A DNA stretch of 64,000 nucleotides. Origin: Gammaproteobacteria bacterium (GTDB lineage: Bacteria; Pseudomonadota; Gammaproteobacteria; Steroidobacterales; Steroidobacteraceae). The stretch is from positions 62,001 to 126,000 of the forward strand of contig DAIDHD010000046.1 of assembly GCA_027459765.1 (NCBI GenBank), written 5' to 3'. Made by a program: the position numbers and the translations under genes. The notes beneath the pieces are model-generated. The model was given only the letters and a program-made list of their open reading frames with translations. It had not been told where the DNA came from and searched no databases. This document shows positions 32,541-42,087 of this stretch, piece after piece (the stretch's first letter is position 1; every line of letters begins with the position of its first letter).

Positions 32541-35532
32541 TCAGTCGCTTCCCTTCCGGGTCGTAGAACACGGGCGAAACCACGGTGACCTCGACGTCAC
32601 CTCCGGGCATCGGTACGTACAGCGTCTGACCGGTGCGGGCGCGGCCTGCCGCCACCAGCCCGAGCGCGATGGAGTGCCCCAGCACGCTGCTCGCATACGA
32701 TGAGGTCACGTGTCCGAGCAACTGCATCGGCGGCGTCTGGCCGGGGCGCTCCGCGATCTGTGCCCCTTCCTCGAGCAGCAGGCGCGGATCCCGGGTGCGC
32801 AGCCCGACCAGCTGCTTGCGCTCGGGCGCGCGCATCGAGGCGCGCGCCAGCGAGCGCTTGCCGAGGAAATCGGGCTTGGATTTGCCGATCGCCCAGGAAA
32901 GACCGGCGTCGTCGGGCGTCACCGTGCCGTCGGTGTCCTGGCCGACGATGATGTAGCCCTTTTCGGCCCGCAGTACGTGCATGGTCTCCGTGCCGTAGGG
33001 CGTGATGCCGTGGGTCTGGCCGGCAGCGTAAATGGCCTCCCAAACGGCGGCGCCGTGGCCCGCAGGGACGTTGACCTCGAACCCGAGTTCACCGGTGAAG
33101 CTCACGCGGAACAGGCGCATCGGCACGTTCAGGATGCGGCCGGTGGCGACCCCCATGTGCGGCAGCGCGGCCGGCGACAGGTCCACCCCCTCGACCAGCG
33201 GCTCGAGTACGCGCCGGGCATTCGGCCCCTGCACCGCAATCACGGCCCACTGTTCCGTGGTGGACGTGAGCCAGACCTCGAGTTCCGGCCACTCGGTCTG
33301 CCGGTAGTCCTCCATCATGGCGAGCACCCGCGGCGCGCCGCCGGTGGTCGTGGTGACGTGGAAGCGATCCTTCGCGAGCCGCGCGATCACGCCGTCGTCG
33401 TAGATGAAGCCGTCGTCGCGGCAGAGGATGCCGTAGCGAGCGCGGCCCGGTGCGAGCCCGCTCCACGCATTCACGTACAGCCGCTCCAGGAACTGTGCCG
33501 CGTCGGCTCCGACCACCTCGATCTTGCCGAGGGTCGAGGCGTCGAACAGACCACAGCCCTCGCGCACGGCCCGACACTCGCGCGCGACCGCGGCGTGCAT
33601 GTCCTCGCCGCCGCGCGGGTAGTAGCGCGCACGCTTCCACAGTCCCACGTTCTCGAACACGGCGCCGTGGGCCTCCGCCCAGGCGTGCATGGGAGTGGTG
33701 CGAACCGGATCGAACAGCGCGCCGCGCGACAGGCCGGCGAAGCTTCCGAAGGTGGTCGGCGTGTACGGCATGCGGAACGTGGTGAGTCCGACCTCGGGTA
33801 TGGACTTGCCGAGTTCTCCGGCGACGATGGCGAGCGCGTTGAGATTGGACGTCTTGCCCTGATCGGTGGCCATGCCGGTGGTGGTGAAGCGCTTGACGTG
33901 CTCGATGGACTGGAAGCCCTCGCGGGCCGCGAGCGCCAGATCGCGGGTGGTGACGTCGTGCTGGAAGTCGACGAAGGCCTTGTGCACCGGGCCCGGGGGG
34001 TGCGGCAATGCGCCGAGCACGGCCTCGTCGCTTCGCGACGCAGCCTCCACCAGCGATGCCCGGGTGGAGGGCGCCACCGCGGCGCCGCTTTCGGCGGCGG
34101 CCGCCTGTCCGGCCGACGCACCGTCCGCGAGAGCAGCAGCGAGATCGAACACGCCGCGGCAGGCGCCGGCGGAGCGTTCGCTCTCGGCGGAGCGCTCGGG
34201 AATGAACGCCCGCAGCGCGTCGTTCCATGCGAGTTTGCCGCGCGATTGCGAGAAAAGGTGCACGCTCGGCGTGAATCCGCCCGACATGAGCACCGTGTCG
34301 CAGGCGATGCGCTCGCCCACGCGAACGCTTCCGTCCGCGGCCACGGTGCCGAGCGTGATCGCGCTCACGCGCAGGTCGCCGTCGGTGCCCACGACCGTGG
34401 CCGATGGCAACACGGACAGGCCGGCGGCCCGGGCCGCCGCGACCAGCGGGCCTTCGGCTCGGGCACGCACGTCGGCGATGACGGCGACGTCGACGCCGCG
34501 TTCCTTGAGGTCGAGTGCCGCCTGATAGGCGGCATCGGTGGCGGTGACCACCACGACCCGCTCGCCGACGCGCACGCCGTATCGATTGAGGTAGGTCTGG
34601 GCGGCACCCGCGAGCAGAATGCCGGGCCGGTCATTGCCCGGAAACACCAGCGGCCGCTCGATGGCGCCCGTGGCGAGCACGACGGCGCGGGCACGCACCT
34701 GCCAGAGGCGCTCGCGTGCGGCACCGGGGACCGGCGACGGCAGATGATCGGTCAGGCGTTGCGCGAGGCCGAGGAAGTTGTGCGGGAAGTAGCCGAACGC
34801 GGTGGTCCGCGGCAGCAGGGTCACGGCGGGGTTGGCGGCGAGCTCGCCGACGACCGCCTCGGCCCAGGCGGCGGCCGACATCCCGTCGATGCGGGCGGCG
34901 CGATCGGCGAGCAGACTGCCGCCGAACTCGTTCTGTTCGTCGCAGAGGATGACGCGCGCGCCGGTCGCCGCCGCGGCACGCGCCGCGGCGAGCCCGGCAG
35001 GACCTGCGCCGACCACCAGCACCTCGCAGTGAGCATAAGTTTGCGCGTAGCGATCGGGGTCCGGGCGCGTCGGGGCGCGGCCGAGGCCGGCCGCGCGGCG
35101 GATGAAAGGTTCGTACAACGCCTTCCACGCGCGCCGCGGCCACATGAAGGTCTTGTAGTAGAAGCCGGCCGGAAAGAACGCCGACAACACGTCGTTCAAG
35201 CGCTGCAGATCGCGCTCGAGGCTCGGCCAGCGGTTCTGACTCTCGGCCACCAGTCCGTCGTACAGTTCCACCTGCGTCGCGCGCAGGTTCGGGGTGCTGC
35301 GCGCGTCGTCGCGGATCACCGTGACCAGCGCGTTGGGCTCTTCCGCACCGGCGGCGAGCACGCCGCGCGGCCGGTGGTATTTGAAGGAGCGGCCCATCAG
35401 GTGCACGCCGTTCGCCAGCAGCGCGGATGCCAGCGTGTCGCCGGCGATACCCTGGTACTCGCGCCCGTCGAAGCGGAAGCGCAGGCTGCGGCTCCGGTCG
35501 ACGCGTCCGCCGCCGTCGGTGCGCAGCCTCAT
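32533..35532 (-). CDS. soxA: Sarcosine oxidase alpha subunit (first set)
   Basis: This 999-residue alpha subunit starts with the SoxA N-terminal fold (SLRFRFDGREYQGIAGDTLA, GRSFKYHRPRG). It then has an NAD-binding domain (VLVVGAGPAGLAAARAAAAT), the pyridine-nucleotide-disulphide region and a C-terminal aminomethyltransferase-like tetrahydrofolate domain (about 600-990, with EVNVPAGHGAAVWEAI and YGTETMHVLRAEKGYI). The complex oxidises sarcosine to glycine and passes the methyl carbon to tetrahydrofolate. ATG 35532 overlaps the soxD stop (ATGA); the frame is open to 35655 only through soxD. Confidence 0.94.
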   Translation of the reverse strand: MRLRTDGGGRVDRSRSLRFRFDGREYQGIAGDTLASALLANGVHLMGRSFKYHRPRGVLAAGAEEPNALVTVIRDDARSTPNLRATQVELYDGLVAESQNRWPSLERDLQRLNDVLSAFFPAGFYYKTFMWPRRAWKALYEPFIRRAAGLGRAPTRPDPDRYAQTYAHCEVLVVGAGPAGLAAARAAAATGARVILCDEQNEFGGSLLADRAARIDGMSAAAWAEAVVGELAANPAVTLLPRTTAFGYFPHNFLGLAQRLTDHLPSPVPGAARERLWQVRARAVVLATGAIERPLVFPGNDRPGILLAGAAQTYLNRYGVRVGERVVVVTATDAAYQAALDLKERGVDVAVIADVRARAEGPLVAAARAAGLSVLPSATVVGTDGDLRVSAITLGTVAADGSVRVGERIACDTVLMSGGFTPSVHLFSQSRGKLAWNDALRAFIPERSAESERSAGACRGVFDLAAALADGASAGQAAAAESGAAVAPSTRASLVEAASRSDEAVLGALPHPPGPVHKAFVDFQHDVTTRDLALAAREGFQSIEHVKRFTTTGMATDQGKTSNLNALAIVAGELGKSIPEVGLTTFRMPYTPTTFGSFAGLSRGALFDPVRTTPMHAWAEAHGAVFENVGLWKRARYYPRGGEDMHAAVARECRAVREGCGLFDASTLGKIEVVGADAAQFLERLYVNAWSGLAPGRARYGILCRDDGFIYDDGVIARLAKDRFHVTTTTGGAPRVLAMMEDYRQTEWPELEVWLTSTTEQWAVIAVQGPNARRVLEPLVEGVDLSPAALPHMGVATGRILNVPMRLFRVSFTGELGFEVNVPAGHGAAVWEAIYAAGQTHGITPYGTETMHVLRAEKGYIIVGQDTDGTVTPDDAGLSWAIGKSKPDFLGKRSLARASMRAPERKQLVGLRTRDPRLLLEEGAQIAERPGQTPPMQLLGHVTSSYASSVLGHSIALGLVAAGRARTGQTLYVPMPGGDVEVTVVSPVFYDPEGKRLNG

Positions 35533-35840
35533 CGCGCCGACTCCGGCGCCGCCGAGTCCGCCGCTCTCGGGTCGGGACGCGGCGCTCCCACCGGGTAGCT
35601 CGTCAGTATCTTGTCGCTGGTGGTGTCGCGCAGCACGTTGAAGAATCGCCCGCAACCGCGGGCGTGGCGCCAGCGTTCGGCGTGCGCGCCCTTGGTGTTC
35701 CGGCGCGTGTAGAGGAAATTCGCCCAGGCCGCGTCGTCGAGTTCGGCCGGTTGCCGTGGACGCGCGATGTGGGCCTCACCGCCGTAGCTGAACTCGAGCT
35801 CCGGTCGCGGTCCGCAATGAGGGCAGGGAATGAGCAGCAC
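35529..35840 (-). CDS. soxD: Sarcosine oxidase delta subunit (first set)
   Basis: This 103-residue subunit carries the zinc-site pattern of SoxD: CPHCGPR near the N-terminus, then a histidine/cysteine group in AERWRHARGCGRFFNVLRDT. The delta subunit stabilises the heterotetramer. Its order between soxB and soxA is the standard soxBDAG layout. It starts 9 bases after the soxB stop and overlaps the soxA start. Confidence 0.92.
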   Translation of the reverse strand: MLLIPCPHCGPRPELEFSYGGEAHIARPRQPAELDDAAWANFLYTRRNTKGAHAERWRHARGCGRFFNVLRDTTSDKILTSYPVGAPRPDPRAADSAAPESAR

Positions 35841-35849
35841 GCTACGCCT

Positions 35850-37109
35850 CTAGTGAGCAACGGCGGCCGCAGCCGCCTCGTCGATGAGATGCCCGTCGCG
35901 GAAGCGCTCGATGTTGAATGGCGCGTTGATCGGGTGCGGCTCGTCGCGCGCGATCGTCCAGGCGAACAGATGCGCGGATCCCGGGGTGGCCTTGAAGCCA
36001 CCCGTGCCCCAGCCGCAGTTCACGTACAGCCCGGGTACCGGCGTCTTGGCGATGATGGGCGAGCGGTCGGGCGTCACGTCGACGATTCCGCCCCAGTTGC
36101 GCAGCATCCGCAGGCGGCGAAAGTCGGGGAAGAGCTCGCAGATGGCGTCGAGCGTGTGCGTGTTGACGTGCAGCGCGCCGCGCTGGGTGTACGAGGTGTA
36201 GGCGTCGGTGCCGGCGCCGATGACGAGTTCGCCCTTGTCGGACTGGCTGATGTAGGCGTGGATGGTGTTGGACATCACCACGCAGGGAAACACGGGCTTC
36301 ACGGGCTCCGATACCAGGGCCTGGAGCGGATAGCTCTCGAGAGGCAGTCGCACGCCCGCCATGGCCATGACCACGCTGGTGTTGCCGGCGGCCGACACGC
36401 CGACCTTGCGGGTCCTGATCAGGCCGCGGCTGGTCTCCAGCGCCTCGACCGCCCCGGCCGAATCACGGCGTATGCCGGTGACTTCGCAGTTCTCGATGAT
36501 GTCCACGCCGAGCGCGTCCGCCGCGCGCGCGTAGCCCCAGGCAACCGCGTCGTGCCGAGCCGTCCCGCCGCGCCGCTGCAGGGCCGCACCCAGCACCGGG
36601 TAGCGGATGTCGCTGCCGATGTTGAGCGGCGGACAGAACGCCTTGGCCTGTTCGGGCTCCAGCCACTCGTTGTCCACGCCGGCGCAGCGATTGGCGTGCA
36701 CGTGCCGCTTGAACACCTGCACGTCGTGCACGGTGTGGGCCAGCATCATGACGCCGCGGGGCGAGAACATCACGTTGTAGTTGAGCACCTGCGAGAGCTC
36801 GCCCCACATCTTGACGGCGTGGTCGTAGAGCGCCGCGCTCTGCGGAAAGAGGTAATTGGAGCGGATGATGGTGGTGTTGCGGCCCGTGTTGCCACCGCCG
36901 ATCCAGCCCTTCTCGACCACCGCGACCCGCGTCAGCCCGTGCTCCCTCGCGAGATAGTAAGCCGCCCCGAGCCCGTGTCCGCCGCCGCCGACGATCACCG
37001 CGTCGTAGCTCGCCAAGGGGGCGGCCTTGCGCCAGTGCGGCTGCCAGTCACGGTGGCCGGTGAGGCCGCGCCGGATCAGCGCCAGGCCGGAGAAACGTTG
37101 TCGGAACAT
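35850..37109 (-). CDS. soxB: Sarcosine oxidase beta subunit (first set)
   Basis: This 419-residue flavin subunit carries the catalytic centre. The dinucleotide fold is YDAVIVGGGGHGLGAAYYLA (residues 35-54), and RGGTARHDAVAWGYARAAD holds the histidine (about residue 186) that binds FMN covalently in known SoxB proteins. The C-terminal YVNCGWGTGGFKATPGS is conserved. SoxB oxidises the N-methyl group of sarcosine with FAD and moves electrons to covalent FMN and oxygen. It follows the dimethylglycine dehydrogenase by 37 bases and is paralogous to the soxB at 42084. Confidence 0.94.
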   Translation of the reverse strand: MFRQRFSGLALIRRGLTGHRDWQPHWRKAAPLASYDAVIVGGGGHGLGAAYYLAREHGLTRVAVVEKGWIGGGNTGRNTTIIRSNYLFPQSAALYDHAVKMWGELSQVLNYNVMFSPRGVMMLAHTVHDVQVFKRHVHANRCAGVDNEWLEPEQAKAFCPPLNIGSDIRYPVLGAALQRRGGTARHDAVAWGYARAADALGVDIIENCEVTGIRRDSAGAVEALETSRGLIRTRKVGVSAAGNTSVVMAMAGVRLPLESYPLQALVSEPVKPVFPCVVMSNTIHAYISQSDKGELVIGAGTDAYTSYTQRGALHVNTHTLDAICELFPDFRRLRMLRNWGGIVDVTPDRSPIIAKTPVPGLYVNCGWGTGGFKATPGSAHLFAWTIARDEPHPINAPFNIERFRDGHLIDEAAAAAVAH

Positions 37110-37146
37110 GCTCGCTCGATGATCCTGTGCCGTGTTCGCCGCCGCG

Positions 37147-39603
37147 TCAGGCGCGCAGGTCCGCGTTGTCCGGGTCGTACGGCGAGTCGACCAGCACCGT
37201 CGCGCGACGGCGCTCGCCGAGGATCTCGATGGACAACTCGGTGCCCACGGCCGCGTGGGCGGCCTTCACGTACCCGAGCCCGAGGCTCTTGCGCAGCGCG
37301 TGTCCATAATAGCCCGACGTGGCGCGGCCGACGATGTGTCCCGCCGAGTCGAACAACGGTTCGTTGCCGAGAGGATCGGCGTCGACGACCCCATGCACTT
37401 CGAAGGTCACGAACCGATTGGGCACGCCGGCCGCCAGCTGCCGCTCGAGGGCCGCCTTGCCGACGAAGTCTCCCTTGTTCATGCGCACGAACCGGTCGAG
37501 CCCCGATTCGAACGGCGTGTAATCCGGCGACAGGTCCGTGCCCCACATGCGGTAGGACTTCTCGATGCGCAGCGACTCCATGGCGCGCATGCCGGCCATC
37601 CCGATCCCGTGCTCGGCGCCGGCCGCGAAGATGGCGTCGAACAGGTGGTGCGCGTACTCGATGGGGAAGTGCAGTTCCCAACCGAGCGCGCCCACGAAGT
37701 TGACGCGCAGCAGGTACACGTCGGTCGCGAAGCCCACTTCCGCGATCCGGCCGGTGAGCCACGGGAAGCCCGCGTTGTCGAGCGGCACGTCGGTGAGCTT
37801 GGCGAGCACGTCGCGAGCGCGCGGACCGGCGACCACGAAGCAGCCGCGGCTGGTCGTCACGTTGCGCAGCGTGACACCGGAGGCGGGCAGGGATTTGACC
37901 AGGAAGTCGCCGTCATAGCGCTCGGCGGCGCCGGCACTCACCACGTAGAAGCGGTCCTCGCCGATCTTGGTGATGGTGAACTCGGAGCGCACTCCGCCGC
38001 GGTGGGTGAGCGCATGGCACAGCGCCATGCGCCCGATGCGCGAAGGCACCTTGTTGGCCACGAGCCCCTCGAGCCACGCTTCCGCGCCCGGTCCGTGGAC
38101 CTCGTGCTTGGTGAAGGGCGACAGATCGATGACGCCGACGCGCTCGCGGATGCGGCGCGCCTCGTTGCCGACGTGCTCGAAGTAGTTCGAGCGGCGGAAG
38201 CTCCACACGTCGCGCGCTTCGACGCCGGGAGGCGCGAACCAGTTGGCGCGCTCCCAGCCGTAGCGCTGACCGAACACCGCGCCCATGCGCTTGAGCTTGT
38301 CGTAGATCGGACTCGTCTTGAGTGGACGTGCGTCCTCGCGCTCCTCGTCCGGGAAGTGGATGGTGAAGACGTTGCGGTAGGTCTCCTCGTTCTTTTTCAC
38401 CACGTAGCGCTTGCCGGTGTACGGTCCGAAGCGCCGCGGATCGACCGCCATCATGTCGATGCCCGGTTCTCCCTCGACGATCCACTCCGCGAGCTGCCAT
38501 CCGGACCCGCCCGCGGCCGTGATGCCGAAGCTGTGGCCTTCGTTGAGCCAGAGGTTGCGGTGCTGCCAGGCCGGCCCGATCAGCGGGCTGCCGTCCGGGG
38601 TGTAGGCGATGGGGCCGTTGACGATGTCCTTGATGCCGCACTGGGCGAGCGCCGGAACGCGCCGTTGCGCCGCCTCGACGTGCGGCAGGAGGCGCTCCAG
38701 ATCCCCTTCGAACAGGCTCTTGCCGAACCAGTCCGGTACGCCGTCCGCGAATCGCGCGGGTGCGCCTGCCTCATAGGGGCCCAGGATCCAGCCCATGCGC
38801 TCCTCACGCAGATAATACGACTGGTCGGACTCGCGCAGCACGGCGAGTTCCTTGCCGCCGCCCTGACGATAGGCCTTGAGCTCCGGCGATTCGTCGTAAA
38901 CGATGTACTGGTGCTCGACCGGGATCGAGGGCACTTCGATGCCGAACAGCCGGCCCGTCTGGCGTGCGTAGTTGCCGGTGGCGCAGACCACGTGCTCGGC
39001 GGTGATTTCGCCGCGCGTGGTGGTGATACGCCACTCGCCGGAGGGCGTACGGGCCACCGCGGTGACTTCGGTCTGCTCGTGGATGTCGGCGCCGCGGCTG
39101 CGCGCTCCCTTGCGCAGCGCCATGGTCAGGTCGGCCGGCGCGATATGACCGTCGTCCGGGTGATACAGAGCGCCCACGATGGCGGAGGTTTCGCGCCCGT
39201 CGCCGAGCTCCACCAGCGGCCAGAGCGACTTGACCTCGGCGGGGCCGATGATGCGGAACGGCACGCCGATCGTGTTGGCCGTGCCACAGTACTTGAGGTA
39301 CTCGTCCATGCGCGCCTTGCAGGTCGCGAGCCGCAGGTTGCCGGTCACGTGGAAGCTCACGTCCTGACCGGTCTCGGCCGGCAGGCGCTTGTACAGGTCG
39401 ACCGAGTACTTGTGCAGCTGGCCGACCGTGTAGCTCATGTTGAACAGCGGCAGCAGGCCGGCGGCGTGCCAGGTCGAGCCGGCGGTCAGTTCCGAGCGTT
39501 CCAGCAGGACCACGTCGGTCCAGCCCTTCAGGGTCAGGTGATAGAGCGTACTCACCCCGACCACGCCACCGCCGATGACTACCACGCGGGCATGGCTCTT
39601 CAT
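37147..39603 (-). CDS. Dimethylglycine dehydrogenase-like flavoenzyme (FAD + GCV_T)
   Basis: This 818-residue protein has an N-terminal DAO-type FAD domain (ARVVVIGGGVVGVSTLYHLT), with STWHAAGLL containing the histidine that links FAD in mitochondrial dimethylglycine and sarcosine dehydrogenases. An FAO_M-type middle segment follows, then a C-terminal aminomethyltransferase-like folate domain (RRSNYFEHVGNEAR onward; MRAMESLRIEKSYRMWGTDL). It most likely converts dimethylglycine to sarcosine. The start ATG 39603 faces the gbdR-like gene across 146 bases, and soxBDAG follows, so the leftward operon runs dimethylglycine to glycine. Sarcosine dehydrogenase is an alternative. Confidence 0.88.
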   Translation of the reverse strand: MKSHARVVVIGGGVVGVSTLYHLTLKGWTDVVLLERSELTAGSTWHAAGLLPLFNMSYTVGQLHKYSVDLYKRLPAETGQDVSFHVTGNLRLATCKARMDEYLKYCGTANTIGVPFRIIGPAEVKSLWPLVELGDGRETSAIVGALYHPDDGHIAPADLTMALRKGARSRGADIHEQTEVTAVARTPSGEWRITTTRGEITAEHVVCATGNYARQTGRLFGIEVPSIPVEHQYIVYDESPELKAYRQGGGKELAVLRESDQSYYLREERMGWILGPYEAGAPARFADGVPDWFGKSLFEGDLERLLPHVEAAQRRVPALAQCGIKDIVNGPIAYTPDGSPLIGPAWQHRNLWLNEGHSFGITAAGGSGWQLAEWIVEGEPGIDMMAVDPRRFGPYTGKRYVVKKNEETYRNVFTIHFPDEEREDARPLKTSPIYDKLKRMGAVFGQRYGWERANWFAPPGVEARDVWSFRRSNYFEHVGNEARRIRERVGVIDLSPFTKHEVHGPGAEAWLEGLVANKVPSRIGRMALCHALTHRGGVRSEFTITKIGEDRFYVVSAGAAERYDGDFLVKSLPASGVTLRNVTTSRGCFVVAGPRARDVLAKLTDVPLDNAGFPWLTGRIAEVGFATDVYLLRVNFVGALGWELHFPIEYAHHLFDAIFAAGAEHGIGMAGMRAMESLRIEKSYRMWGTDLSPDYTPFESGLDRFVRMNKGDFVGKAALERQLAAGVPNRFVTFEVHGVVDADPLGNEPLFDSAGHIVGRATSGYYGHALRKSLGLGYVKAAHAAVGTELSIEILGERRRATVLVDSPYDPDNADLRA

Positions 39604-39665
39604 AGCTTCGAACTCCCCGGCTGACCTCGCCTCGACACGAGTGTAGCGAGCATCGCGACCGAGCC

Positions 39666-39702
39666 TGTCGCGAACACGACACCTAGATGTCGGAAACAGA
39701 CA
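39666..39702. promoter_or_regulatory. Paired inverted repeats, candidate GbdR operator
   Basis: Two similar dyads lie 22 bases apart in the divergent region: TGTCGCGAACACGACA (39666-39681) and TGTCGGAAACAGACA (39688-39702, within the longer ATGTC-N7-GACAT). Two helical turns of spacing places both on one DNA face, as suits a dimeric AraC-type activator. They sit 48 to 84 bases before the regulator ATG and 63 to 99 before the dimethylglycine dehydrogenase ATG, so they could serve both genes. Confidence 0.55.
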
Positions 39703-39749
39703 TTTTCCCGCGCCGAAATGGCATAATTCGCGGGAGGAGGAAAACGTCG

Positions 39750-40730
39750 ATGGACGGTAACGTCGCGCTGCGGCCCTGCCGCTACGTGTTCCTGACGCTG
39801 CCGAATTATTCGCTGATCGCGGTGGCGAACGCGCTCGAGCCGCTGCGAATGGCCAATCGGCTGGTCGGGCGGGACGTGTACGCGTGGTCGCTCGCGAGCG
39901 TGGACGGACAGCCCGCGACCGCCAGCAGCGGACTCGCGCTCGCTCCCACGGGGGTGCTGGACAAGCTCGGCCCGGCCGACATCGTGTTCGTATGCGGCGG
40001 CGTGAACGTGCGCGAAGCCGTTTCGCCGGCACTGATCGCGACGCTCAAGCGCCTCGCGGAGCGGCGCATTCCTCTCGGAGCGTTGTGCACTGGTGGTTAC
40101 GCGCTGGCGCGCGCCGGTCTCCTCGACCACTTCAAGGCGACCATCCACTGGGAGAACCTGTCGGCACTGCGCGAGGAGTTCCCGCGGGTGCGCATCAGCG
40201 ACCAATTGTTCACCATCGATCGGGATCGCTACACCTGCTCGGGCGGCACCGCGCCACTCGACCTGATGCTGAACCTCATCCAGCAGAAGCTCGGTGCGCG
40301 CATCTCCAAGCTGGTTTCGGAACAGTTCATCGTGGAGCGGGTGCGTACCGACACGGATCGGCAATACGTGCCGCTGCGCGCCCAGGTGGGACCTTCGCAT
40401 CGCGGCCTGATCCGCGTCGCGCAGCTCATGGAGGAGAACATCGAGCGGCCGCTGCCGCTCGAGAAGATCGCCAGGATGACCGGGCTGTCGCGGCGCCAGA
40501 TCGAGCGGCTTTTCAAGCGCGATCTGAACTGCGTCCCCAAGCGCTACTACCTGGAGATGCGCCTGAAGCGCGCGCGCGAGCTGCTGTTGCAGACCGCCAT
40601 GCCCATCATGGACATCACCACCGCCTGCGGCTTCCAGTCGCCGCCGCACTTCTCGAAGTGCTACCGCAATCAGTTCGGGCACCCGCCGAGCGCCGAACGC
40701 AAGATCGCCGAGTCGCGCAGGCCCGCGTGA
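39750..40730 (+). CDS. gbdR: AraC-family regulator with GATase1-like domain, GbdR-like
   Basis: This 326-residue protein has an N-terminal DJ-1/glutaminase-like ligand domain (with GALCTGGYALARAGLLD at the pseudo-nucleophile elbow) and a C-terminal AraC DNA-binding domain (LEKIARMTGLSRRQIERLFK, ACGFQSPPHFSKCYR). GbdR in pseudomonads senses glycine betaine and dimethylglycine and activates gbc, dgc and sox genes. The location between two demethylation operons fits that role exactly. ATG 39750 has a near-perfect GGGAGGAGG ribosome site 9 bases upstream; an earlier ATG at 39687 would cross the operator-like dyads. Confidence 0.85.
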   Translation: MDGNVALRPCRYVFLTLPNYSLIAVANALEPLRMANRLVGRDVYAWSLASVDGQPATASSGLALAPTGVLDKLGPADIVFVCGGVNVREAVSPALIATLKRLAERRIPLGALCTGGYALARAGLLDHFKATIHWENLSALREEFPRVRISDQLFTIDRDRYTCSGGTAPLDLMLNLIQQKLGARISKLVSEQFIVERVRTDTDRQYVPLRAQVGPSHRGLIRVAQLMEENIERPLPLEKIARMTGLSRRQIERLFKRDLNCVPKRYYLEMRLKRARELLLQTAMPIMDITTACGFQSPPHFSKCYRNQFGHPPSAERKIAESRRPA

Positions 40731-40743
40731 GCGCCGCTGTCGT

Positions 40744-40759
40744 GTCCGTGGCAGCGGAC
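40744..40759. promoter_or_regulatory. Inverted repeat upstream of gbcA
   Basis: GTCCG and CGGAC (40744-40748 and 40755-40759) form a dyad with a six-base spacer, 105 bases before the gbcA ATG. The spacing equals that of the first dyad before the gbdR-like gene (TGTCG-N6-CGACA), but the arms differ. It is a weak candidate operator. Confidence 0.3.
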
Positions 40760-40863
40760 GTCGCCTCGAAGCCACGTGCGTCCCGGGAATGTTGTTATCT
40801 TGCGCTGCGTCGGCGTGTGTCCGCGGGCGGGCAGCTTGCCGGGAGCGCACGAGGAGCCGTCGC

Positions 40864-42087
40864 ATGAACCTTCGCACCGACCTGATCGACTCGCTGCGGC
40901 GCCGGCCGCACCACATGGCGCTCGAGCGCCGTTTCTACGTGGATCCGGAGATCTTCCGCGTCGAGATGGAGCAGCTCTGGTACCGGGAGTGGCTGTTCGT
41001 GGGCCACGACTGCGAGCTCGCCGCGACGGGCAGCTTCCTGACCGTGCAGGTGGGCGACTATCCGGTCGTCGTGGTTCGTGATCGCGACGGCGGATTGCGT
41101 GCCTTCCACAACGCGTGCCGCCACCGCGGCTCGCGCATCTGCACCAGCACGCACGGGCACGCGCCGCGGCTCGTCTGTCCCTACCACCAATGGACGTACG
41201 CGCTCGACGGGCGGCTGCTCGCCGCGCGCGACATGGGCGCCGACCTCGACAAGTCCCGCTACGGCCTGAAGCCGGTGCACTGCCAGAGCGTCGGCGGTTA
41301 CGTCTGGATCTGCCTGGCGGACCAGGCGCCGGACTTCGAGCCCGTGCGCAGGCACCTCGAGCCGTACTTCCTGCCGCACCGGTTGCAGGACACCAAGGTG
41401 GCCTTCGAGTCGACCATCGTCGAGGAGGCCAACTGGAAGCTCGTGTGGGAGAACAACCGCGAGTGCTATCACTGCGCCGGCAACCACCCGGAGCTCTGCC
41501 GCACGTTCCCCGAGGAGCCGGTGATCACGGGCGTATCGGGCGGGCTGGGCAATCCGCGCATCGCGGCGAAGTGGGCGCGCTGGGAGTCGATCGGCCTGCC
41601 CAGTCAGTATCGGATCGCGGCGGACGGCCAGTACCGCACCGTGCGCTATCCGCTCATCGAGGGCGCGACCTGCTACACCATGGACGGCAAGGCCGCCGTC
41701 AGCCGGCCGCTGTGCGATACGGTCACCGAAGCCGACGTCGGCTCGTTGCTGCTGTTCCACTTCCCGACCACCTGGAACCACATCATGGCGGATCACGCCA
41801 CGACGTTCAGGGTACTGCCGCTGACCCCGACCAAGACCCAACTGGTCACCAAGTGGCTGGTGCACAAGGACGCCGTGGAAGGGGTCGACTACGATCTGAA
41901 GCGCCTCACGGAGGTCTGGCTCGCGACCAACGACGAGGACCGGCGCGTCTGTCAGGAGAATCAGCTCGGCGTGAATTCGCCGGCCTACGAGCCGGGGCCG
42001 TACTCGGCGGTGCACGAAGACGGGTGCATGCAGTTCCTCGATTGGTACGCCACCCGGTTTCGCGCCCGACTGGAGGCGCTGGCGTGA
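40864..42087 (+). CDS. gbcA: Glycine betaine Rieske oxygenase, GbcA-like
   Basis: This 407-residue Rieske non-heme iron oxygenase removes a methyl group from glycine betaine, giving dimethylglycine and formaldehyde. The Rieske cluster ligands are visible in CRHRGSRIC (Cys85, His87) and CPYHQWTY (Cys105, His108). The mononuclear iron histidines lie in ENNRECYHCAGNHPEL (His203, His208). ATG 40864 has a GAGGAG site 8 bases upstream; the frame is open to 40789. It leads a rightward operon with the second soxBDAG set. The reductase GbcB, normally encoded next to it, is absent from the window. Stachydrine demethylase is a related alternative. Confidence 0.88.
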   Translation: MNLRTDLIDSLRRRPHHMALERRFYVDPEIFRVEMEQLWYREWLFVGHDCELAATGSFLTVQVGDYPVVVVRDRDGGLRAFHNACRHRGSRICTSTHGHAPRLVCPYHQWTYALDGRLLAARDMGADLDKSRYGLKPVHCQSVGGYVWICLADQAPDFEPVRRHLEPYFLPHRLQDTKVAFESTIVEEANWKLVWENNRECYHCAGNHPELCRTFPEEPVITGVSGGLGNPRIAAKWARWESIGLPSQYRIAADGQYRTVRYPLIEGATCYTMDGKAAVSRPLCDTVTEADVGSLLLFHFPTTWNHIMADHATTFRVLPLTPTKTQLVTKWLVHKDAVEGVDYDLKRLTEVWLATNDEDRRVCQENQLGVNSPAYEPGPYSAVHEDGCMQFLDWYATRFRARLEALA

